Notes under the pieces: generated by a model
What the model saw: only the letters and a program-made list of their open reading frames with translations
Told to the model about the DNA's origin: nothing
Database searches by the model: none
Program-made: the position numbers and the translations under genes
NCBI GenBank assembly: GCA_014529385.2
Contig: CM043969.1
Span: 13,775,446-13,839,445 of the forward strand
Direction: 5' to 3'
DNA length: 64,000 nt
Source of the DNA: Adiantum capillus-veneris
Taxonomy: Eukaryota > Streptophyta > Polypodiopsida > Polypodiales > Pteridaceae
In this document: positions 56,261 through 64,000 of the stretch, in pieces
Numbering within the stretch: the first letter of the stretch is position 1
Layout of the letters: every line of letters starts with the position of its first letter

Positions 56261-57167
56261 ATTGTGAGTAGCCGGGGAGCTTGTTACCTGCAAATGTAGT
56301 CGTTTGCAGAAGGTGCTGTAGTAAGAGAGCAAGGCTCAAAAATGTGTTGAGCAACTGCGCCACTCACAAACGCATGGTACTCTGATGGGACTTTTGGCAC
56401 GGTTTCAAAACACCACTCGTATTACTTATTGCCCCACCCACGTTTTCTTTCACATAAAGTTTAAATCATACAAATCTCCCTCCTACCATTCTTTAACATA
56501 GATGAAAAAAAAAGGTTCCCTCCAAAGTGTGGACATATGTAGAAGTACCAACCAGGTAGAAGCAAAATAGGTCCTTTTTTTGTACCCCAAACCATGCTTT
56601 CACCCACCAACCAAAAAGGAGGTAGTCTTCTATGATTTTCCTAACCAAAAATCTAGAATACAAGAAAGATACCACGCTAGGTGAGTGACGAAACAAAAGA
56701 AAATGCAAGGAGAACCTATACCTCTTGTAAAAAACAAAACATAGTATTTGGTGCTTGTGGGAGAAATTGATTGTGTCAAAGAAAAAATTACATGAGGATA
56801 TATAAAACCTACCGCAACAAAGACAAATCTTAAGAAATGAAGCAAGGGGAGAACCAAGGACAGAACTAAAATATCATCTAGGATGACCAAAATTGAACAC
56901 AAACGAGAATATCAAAAGTTGAAACAAACTTTAAAGGAAGTTTGGACGATCAAAATGGAGAGTGAAGAGGGCTAGTATATGGATAGATTTGATGCATCCT
57001 CTCACTACAAAAGATACACAATACAGATCCAGAGATCGTGGTTCAACAATCACTGCAAGAAGTTAAAGAATCATGAACATTCTCAATGCACTGGAGAAGT
57101 TATAGCACATATATTTAGCTAAACATCCTACAATGGAATTGAGAAGTTGTAAAGACTTGAAGGATCT
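56261..57167. other. No gene recognised
   Basis: Upstream of the leftward gene. It has short T-rich or hydrophobic frames only, and GGTACTCTGATGGGAC near 56377 is the last GTACC-like word. A promoter for the leftward gene would lie here, but I cannot place one. Confidence 0.35.
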
Positions 57168-57551
57168 TTAAAGACTTTTTAGCAATATAGTAGTCACACA
57201 GTTTGGTCTATGAGCAGGAAACCCCAAAGGTGAATGTTGTAGTCGTAGTTCGGAGTCCATATATGCATGCTCAATGAGCACCTCTTTCACTGTCTTTCCC
57301 GTTTGAGACAAGCGAAAAGCTTTCACACGTCCTTTGTAGCTGTTGATGAATTCATTTGACATCCGTTTTCTTCTTCTTGTTTGAAGCACAACCCAACTAC
57401 CAATGGTGATTGTGGTAGACATACAGCGACCATGGTCTAAGTCAAAGCTGTTGAATAGTTCCACAGATTTAATAGAGGCGGATGGTCGTCGTGGTCGTCT
57501 TCCTTCCATCTCTGCTTCTATTAGCTGCGAAGTGACACTACACAAAAACAA
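57168..57551 (-). CDS. Basic 127-codon ORF, unrecognised
   Basis: The frame contains EGRRPRRPSASIKSVELF, TITIGSWVVLQTRRRKRMS and GKTVKEVLIEHAYMDSELRL. It is basic in two blocks and otherwise looks like a small folded domain. I know no match. It lies just downstream of a copia relic on the same strand and could be an accessory or host-derived exon. Confidence 0.3.
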   Translation of the reverse strand: MFLCSVTSQLIEAEMEGRRPRRPSASIKSVELFNSFDLDHGRCMSTTITIGSWVVLQTRRRKRMSNEFINSYKGRVKAFRLSQTGKTVKEVLIEHAYMDSELRLQHSPLGFPAHRPNCVTTILLKSL

Positions 57552-57794
57552 TAAAAGAAAAGAGGCTCACTAGTTTACACAAGAAGTAGTAGCTTGAAAA
57601 GTGTTCATAAAAAGGTGTGCCTCATTGAATGTGAGTTATGGCACATTCGGCGTTTGTCGCCCATGGCAGGGGATAATTTGCACAAATCGCGTCGTATCTT
57701 CTTATTCAGATCTTTTTAACAGAAAAAACTCTTTTTTGAAAATGCACAAATTTGAGATAAAAAACAAATAAATTGGATCTACCATTGTGGTGAC

Positions 57795-59425
57795 TCAAAC
57801 TCTATTGGTCGAACAACATTCTCTCTCTAACGCCAAAAAGTCCTTTTTTGAGTCCAAACTTTTCCTAATGGGTAGGGGAAATGTTCCATTCTTCATTGAT
57901 ATTTGAGAAGGTTTGACATTGATAGAATGAAGAATCCATTCCTCCCACTGCATTGCCTCCTTCAAAAATTGCTCTGTTTCTTCTTCTACTTGCCATTTGA
58001 GCAAGTTTTCTTTATCTGCAATCAAGCTTGTAGTAGGTGTGGAGGGTCAGACATCTTCTTGTGTGACCAATGACCATAAGCTCAAAAGACTTACTTCTAC
58101 TATGAGTTTTTCTTAATTCATGAATTGTAGAGCATGTTTATCTCCCATGGATTTTTCTTGCTAAAACCCCCATAGGTTGTACATTTGTCTCATTGGAATT
58201 TACATCCGTACTTCCACCATTGAAAAGAGGCAACAAAGTGTCATAAATGTCATGTGAGCTTACATGATTTTCTATAGTACATGACAACAAAGGCTGGACA
58301 GAATATTTCACAAACACAACATCACGGGAGACCAAAATACTCTTTGTTTGCGAGCGGTACAACTTGTAACCTTTTCTCTCATCACTATAACCAACAGAAA
58401 TACATTTGACAGCCTTATCATCCAATCTTCTGCACTGGTGTGGCACTTAATCATAAGACAAACAATTAAAAACATGCACGTGCTCAATAGATGTCTTTCT
58501 ATCATGCCATGCTTCATATGGAGTCATAGACTGCAACAATTTTGTTGGACACTTGCTGAGGACATAAGTGGCACACATGACAGCCTCGAGCCAAAACTAA
58601 TGTGGTAAAGCTTGACTCTTGACCAAACATCTTGCCATTTTTGTAAGAGACCTGTTTTTTCTCTCAAAAATACCATTTTGCTGAGGCGTGTATGACATTG
58701 TCCATCGGTGTTTTATTCCACGACTAGCCAAAAATGCCTTAAATTCATGAGACATATACTCCCACCTCGATCGGAACAGAGGGTGCCCATAGTACATTTC
58801 TATACATTTTCAACCATAGCAAGAAATTTCTTGAGGCACATGAACACTTTGGACTTAGCTTTCAACAGATATATCCATGCATCCCTAGAGTAGTCATCGA
58901 TGAAAGTCACGAAGTACAAGTAATTTCCAAGGATGGAGTTTGCATAGGCCCACAAACATCACTATGCACAATTTGCAATCTGCATGTAGCACAAAGTGAC
59001 TCATCCTTTGGAAACTTAACACGCTGAATTTTACCCAAAATACTGCCTTCACGAACATGTTTGGCAAGTGCTTCAAGAGGCGGCAAAGAAGCAACCATCT
59101 CAGATTTCTGCAAACGCAGTAAGCTAGAGAAATTCAGATGCCACGGCTTTGCATCTGAAACAACCCTTGAATCTGCAATTGCATTTGCGAAATTTTGTCT
59201 AAACTTGTCATATAGAGTGAGCTTATACAGCCCACGGCACAAAAGGCAAGATGCAACAATTTCATTACCAAAACGGAGATCATGAACTGTACATTTGTCA
59301 TCCACAAATTTGACTACAAGTCCAAGTCTAGCAAGTGCAAATAAAGACAAAAAATTCTTCTTGATCCAAGGTACATAAAGTGCATCAACAAGTGTGAAAG
59401 AACTGCAATTCGTAGCAGTAAGCAC
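57795..59425 (-). pseudogene. Copia relic: gag-pre-integrase and integrase
   Basis: 59425-58907 has FTLVDALYVPWIKKNFLSLF, WHLNFSSLLRLQKSEMVASL and QIVHSDVCGPMQTPS, the copia gag-pre-integrase region leading into integrase. 58797-58597 continues with EFKAFLASRGIKHRWTMSYT and PQQNGIFERKN, and 58517-58138 with RRLDDKAVKCISVGYSDERK and the SRDVVF box. 58025-57795 is an acidic tail-like piece. Reverse transcriptase and RNase H are missing, so the element is truncated as well as frameshifted. Confidence 0.82.
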
Positions 59426-59470
59426 AATCTTTCCAACTCATTGAACCAGATAAGAGGCATTACCGCATTT

Positions 59471-59473
<3 letters not shown>

Positions 59474-59543
<70 letters not shown>
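59474..59543. repeat. (GA)n microsatellite
   Basis: About 70 bp of GA. With the (CT)n run 250 bp to the right it could form a long imperfect hairpin. Confidence 0.9.
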
Positions 59544-59545
<2 letters not shown>

Positions 59546-59791
59546 TGGGGTGGCCAAAGGAGAGACAGGAGTGCAGGAAGGATTTATTTTGTAAACTAAA
59601 TATTACCGCGACTATTATCGCGTATATTACCTCAAAAATTTTCAAAAATAAAGCGAGCACAGTATGCCACATTTTTTGCAGCATACCTTGCTCTTCTACT
59701 CCTACCGCCATCGCATCTACAGTCGTATTCTCTCCTGCTCTCCCTCCCAAAGCTCACATCCCTCTCTCTCCTTCTCTCCCTCTCAAAGCTC

Positions 59792-59838
<47 letters not shown>
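59792..59838. repeat. (CT)n microsatellite
   Basis: About 47 bp of CT, complementary to the GA run at 59474. Confidence 0.9.
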
Positions 59839-59848
<10 letters not shown>

Positions 59849-59854
59849 TGTCAA

Positions 59855-59895
59855 ACACACACACACACACACACACACACTTACTTTCTCTGCTT

Positions 59896-59963
<68 letters not shown>
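59855..59963. repeat. (AC)n microsatellite in two blocks
   Basis: AC runs at 59855-59880 and 59899-59963, separated by TTACTTTCTCTGCTTCAT. Confidence 0.9.
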
Positions 59964-59966
<3 letters not shown>

Positions 59967-60124
59967 GCACAATCAATCTTTGGTGGAGTGCTACATCACT
60001 TGACGATTGTTGGAGAGGAGAGAGCGGACCGCAAGAGAGCTCTACACAAGAGGACCTCAAGAAGACTCGAATGCTAGAGGAACACAAGAGGTAAGATTCT
60101 ATAAAATCCCCCCTCTCCATTGTC

Positions 60125-60142
60125 TTAACACTAGGTTGGTAA
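60125..60142 (+). repeat. TTAA plus CACTAGGTTGGTAA: candidate piggyBac-like terminus
   Basis: TTAA followed by CACTAGGTTGGTAA resembles the classical piggyBac end (TTAA then CCCTAGAAAGATA): 8 of 13 positions agree. The same 18 bases occur inverted at 40643-40660. A piggyBac-like transposase relic lies to the right, pointing toward this end, so it may be that element's 3' terminus. The other end is outside the window. Confidence 0.5.
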
Positions 60143-63100
60143 CCTAACAAGACATAAAACTGTCCTTTGCAAGGTCCAAGAAAAACTTAACAACTCCTAG
60201 AAGAGGTGTTTATTCACAAAACCCTTCATTGAGAGTATTCACAAGACCCATGTGCTTTAGGAAAAATTATAAGAATGTTAAAATGTGTAATCCAATGGAA
60301 GAACTAAGCCCTCAAAGTAAGTGCTTTTTTACAAACAGAAAAAAATGGGAAGTCCATTAGTGCGTAGCTTAGTGCTCCTAAAAAAAAATTGTTCTAGTCA
60401 TTCCAACAATTTTACAGGAATCTATAATAGTATAGATTTCAATTGGAAGAGCACCTATGACCTCAAAAAATCTATTAGAAGTCTCACATTTTACTTGAAA
60501 TTAGCATGTTTTTAGACAGTTTGAGGTGTAAGTGCATTTACGGTTACACATGGCTAATTGATCATTCAATTTAGTATACGAAGCACTTTATGAGCACTAT
60601 GACTCTTGCTAGGTATCAATGACACAAAAAAGTCACTTCTTTTCATCCTCCATTGATAATGACAAGGAGATTATGAATGAGAAGTTCTTCCCAGCTATAG
60701 AACACTGTAATACTAGTAAGTTATATTGTAGAGGAACAAATTTGCAAGCTTGAATCAAGGTCCTCCATGATAATTTTCCATGTGCACCGTGAATAGGGAT
60801 GACCAAAAAACATTATGCACATTAGAAATTAGAAACCATTTTATAACAATGTATTTTTTTCTAAAAATATAAAGCTTATTAGAGCCATTCTAGAAGGACA
60901 AAAGATAACATGTCAAAGCACTAACTTTACAACAAGAACAAATTCTTTCAACCTAATATGCATACCACATTGGTCATCATCACCACATTTGAAAAGACTT
61001 GCATATACTACTGTTCAATGAATATAAGTTACAATGACCATAGCCTCCCACAATGATAGATAGACCTAATGAGAAAAACCATACAACCATGTGAAAGAGA
61101 TCCATATGTACATTGGCCAAAAGGATAGCCATAAACTATAAGCATTTGGACGTCTTTAAAATCACAAGTGCTATTCTAGCATAGTTATAACCATAACAAG
61201 GCAATAATGCCATCATAATCATATCATGGCACATGTTGCTATTCCATGTTTCAAGAGAAACATATTCTAAAACCCATTAGTGATACCATAAGATTCATGA
61301 GACAGGAGCTACCACATGTTCACAAGACCATAATCCATCCACAACATCATTTCAAAAATACTTGGCAAGATGTAAAATGCTTGGCGTGATTAAAAACACC
61401 AAGAAGACCGAGAAGGATCACAAAATTTTGGTAAGATAGAGAAGACTAAGCAAACAGACTTGGTACCTAATAAAACCACTTTAGTGCGTACATAAATCAT
61501 AAGACCACAAACCCTAGAAAGCATTTGGCAAAGGGCTCATGCACACCCTTCCGTACATAAACCACATCAAGTCCCTCCAGTGGAGTATTATCAACAAGCA
61601 GCACAAACCCTAACAAAGTTGGGCATGAACATTAACTTCATCAACTCGCTCCACCTAACCATCCTACACGAGATCACAAACCTTGGCGTACATAAACCAC
61701 AAATACTTGCTCCAAATGAACAATACACACTCATGAACTTTGCGACGATGAGAGGAGGACAAGAAAAGAAAGAGCAAGCCATCTACAATGGGAGAGCAAG
61801 CATCTATTGTCGCCATATGTTTCCTTACCAAAACATAATCTTCCAAAATTTGTTCCTACAGCTGTTACCATAAACAAGTGTAAAAACACTCCGAGTGAAC
61901 CCTGGCAAGAGAGAACTGGACAACAAACCAACAAGATAAATCATGAGACCCTGGTGAGATAAATCATAAAACCTTGGCAAGAACTCATCAAACCCCTGGC
62001 GAGAAAGGAAAATCATAATTTCAAGAGGGAAACACTAGATCAGATGTAGGCTATTTTAGAACCGCTATTATAAGTGACAAAACGCAGACACAACCCATAA
62101 CCTGGCAATTCACAACCCATAACCTGGAGACAAAAACCCTGGCGAGATTGAACCCTGGCCTGGCGAGACAACAAACCTTGGCCAGCCAAAACCCTGGCAA
62201 GATTGCAAATTGTAACAAGAAAAAACCCTGGCGAGACACTACCATGAAGTATAAAACCATAACCATCAAAAAACAAGAATGGACCTCACAACTTGTGCAA
62301 TTGCCATAATCATAATTGGGCCCTTGCCATAACCATAAGCAACAAATAAAACCATAAACATAACCTAGCAAAAACCATAAACATAACTTGGCACAAGAAC
62401 ATCTCTATCCATAATTTCCACAAACACATATGCCATAAAAAGACCAAGATATAAAGATTTCCATATCCATAACTGAGCACTTGCTATAACCATAAAGTGG
62501 CCCATGACCAAAACAACCACTTAAACTTGTCCTTGCCACAAGGCACATCACCAAAACCATAACAAAAGGCACATTGTCTTCACCCAATCCCCAATCCCTG
62601 GAAACAACACAATCGGCTAGGTGGAAACCATATAGAAGTTCTTGACATAACCAAAGGCATCTGTCATAACCGAAACCATAGACAACCATAATGCCGCAAC
62701 AAAAGATCGTGCCAAAATATCACATGAAACCATATTACCTGCCATAAGACCACAACCAAAGAAACAGACCATAAGCTCAAAATAAGGGCAGCCCATGTCA
62801 GACCAACAACAAAGGGAAAAACCAATAGCAAATGTAAAAACCTACCATCATCAAAGGGAAAAACCAGTAGCCAGAAGGACCAGCAAAAGGGACCAGCCAT
62901 CAGCAAAGAAAAACCAAAAAAACCAACAGCCATCTGTCACCAGCAAAAAACCAGTAAACCAGCAAAAAGAACCAGCCATCGGGTAGAATCCATCAGCCAA
63001 ACCCTGCATGTCCTGCAAAAACAGAAGTTAGAGAGTATGAGAAACTAGGCCTAAGCCATGCAAGTATGACAACAGTCACTAGACCATGAAGAATGCTAAA

Positions 63101-63160
63101 AGACTTACATAAGATGGAGTCTCGTCGTCTAGTGACTCTCGAGCGACCATCAAAGAGAAA
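60143..63160. other. AT/CA-rich non-coding stretch with degenerate short repeats
   Basis: No domain-bearing frame. 61890-62240 repeats ACCCTGGCGAGAC-like words, 62240-62700 repeats CCATAACCATAA-like words, and 62800-62990 repeats AACCAGCAAAAGGGA-like words. If the TTAA terminus at 60125 is real, this is the non-coding 3' part of the piggyBac-like element. Confidence 0.45.
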
Positions 63161-63164
63161 ATAA

Positions 63165-64000
63165 ACAACTACCCTTGCATGGTAGTCCTTGAAGCAAGGA
63201 TTAGCACACATTACCTTCTTACACTTACCACATCCCCAAATAGTGCGGGACGGTTCGAGCCCTGCACTTCTTTGTGCTCATAAAAAAGCTTCTTCCGTTT
63301 TGCTGAGCATACCACACAATACCTACTTGTTGTATCATGCAAACGAATGGGAAAATGGCCATTGTATGCATCCTTTATCACCGGTCACTTACACACATAC
63401 GGCCTAAAAGCATTATTTACCAGCTACTCATGCATATGTAGCATAAACTCAAACCTGAATACATCCCTCTTGCCATAGAGATCTTTCCAAATGATCCAAC
63501 AATTTGTGAAGACGGAATCCATGAGACCCCAAAAACCTGCATGCCACCACTTAAAACCATGCATTGTACTTTTCAAGCTATAACCACTCCCAAGAACCAT
63601 ACTATCAAATGTGTCACAGCCAGCCTTACATGCATTGTATTGCACCGCAACATCAGGACATACAACCTCCCTCCTCTTTCCATCACTCATCAAGCGCTTT
63701 ACGTCACCTTTATGCATTCCATAACAATTAGAAGCAAACAAAATTTCTTTCTTGTCCATCCATGTGCAAGCAAGAACACCTTGCTTCTTGCAATATGCAA
63801 ACCGGCAAGCACCTCGTGCTTGCTTACCCAAACGTAGCATCTTTGCATGTGGGAAGTACTTTCTATTTGCTACATAAGTACCTATACCACCTTGGCCTTC
63901 ATGAAGCAAGTGCTCAAGAAGCTTAACGGAGGTAAAAAACCTGTCAAAAAACACATGATGACCCTTCCTTGGAAGGGATTTTACCAAATTTGCAACTGCA
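63165..64000 (-). pseudogene. PiggyBac-like transposase, C-terminal part, runs off the window
   Basis: The frame from the window edge to 63424 carries HHVFFDRFFTSVKLLEHL (second catalytic Asp box), GIGTYVANRKYFP, LACTWMDKKEILFASN and ACKAGCDTFDSMVLGSGYSL (third catalytic Asp box), then GFKWWHAGFWGLMDSVF. This is the piggyBac (DDE_Tnp_1_7) order. After stops at 63424 and about 63385 the C-terminal Cys-rich domain follows: SRYCVVCSAKRKK, then after a frameshift GCGKCKKVMCANPCFKDYH (63177-63321). That domain binds the element ends in known piggyBac enzymes. The N-terminal half and first catalytic Asp lie outside the window. Dead copy. Confidence 0.85.

Noticed and set aside
60129-60142. CACTA (En/Spm) element terminus
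   Set aside because: It begins CACTA, but the conserved flank is TTAA at both sites and a piggyBac relic is nearby; I see no CACTA transposase.
59545-60150. Ser/Leu/His/Thr-rich and Cys/Val-rich frames
   Set aside because: They are translations of CT and AC microsatellites.

Overview
This is a repeat-dominated stretch of a plant nuclear genome. The evidence is Ty1/copia and Ty3/gypsy LTR retrotransposons of plant type, initiator-Met tRNA primer sites, a chromovirus with a chromodomain, a Tat-like gypsy with a second RNase H, plant-style introns and long GA/CT microsatellites. I saw no intact host housekeeping gene, tRNA or rRNA. The mix of a piggyBac-like element with an unfamiliar transposase family makes me favour a fern or other seed-free plant over a seed plant, but that is a guess.

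Layout. 1-13.3 kb is old sequence: inverted clusters of an AAAACGCT word, an orphan 245-codon ORF, and unrecognised coding relics on the minus strand. 13382-20358 is a structurally complete copia element on the minus strand with a perfect ATGAG target duplication. Its RNase H is split by a 1,439-bp insertion that has its own GTCAC duplication. 20.4-23.5 kb holds unrecognised relics. About 24.1-41.45 kb is a chromodomain gypsy (A) on the minus strand. Two copies of a 246-bp MITE, in opposite orientations, inserted into A. A second, Tat-like gypsy (B, 26771-35460) then inserted into one MITE copy, which gives a three-layer nest. 42.9-44.5 kb is a copia gag relic with a 307-bp tandem duplication. 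44.6-45.3 kb is an LTR/primer-site remnant.

The most interesting part is 46.8-56.3 kb, which looks like a large uncharacterised DNA element built around GTACC/TACCAAA repeats. A transposase-like gene runs rightward (48193-50149). A basic/coiled-coil/RING-like/acidic gene runs toward it on the minus strand (56253 to about 52391). An FCP1/NLI-type phosphatase gene (51167-51958) sits between them, bracketed by an inverted repeat that starts just past the 3' ends of both flanking genes. At least one intron, and apparently another, consists almost entirely of TACCAAA minisatellite. This copy is decaying, with frameshifts and in-frame stops.

57.2-59.5 kb carries another copia relic, followed by a dense GA/CT/CA microsatellite cluster. 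From about 60.13 kb to the window edge there is a probable piggyBac-like element on the minus strand. It has the end of the DDE core and the C-terminal Cys-rich domain at 63.18-64.0 kb, and a TTAA-flanked piggyBac-like terminus at 60125. Almost every coding relic is broken by stops that C-to-T (or G-to-A) change could produce.
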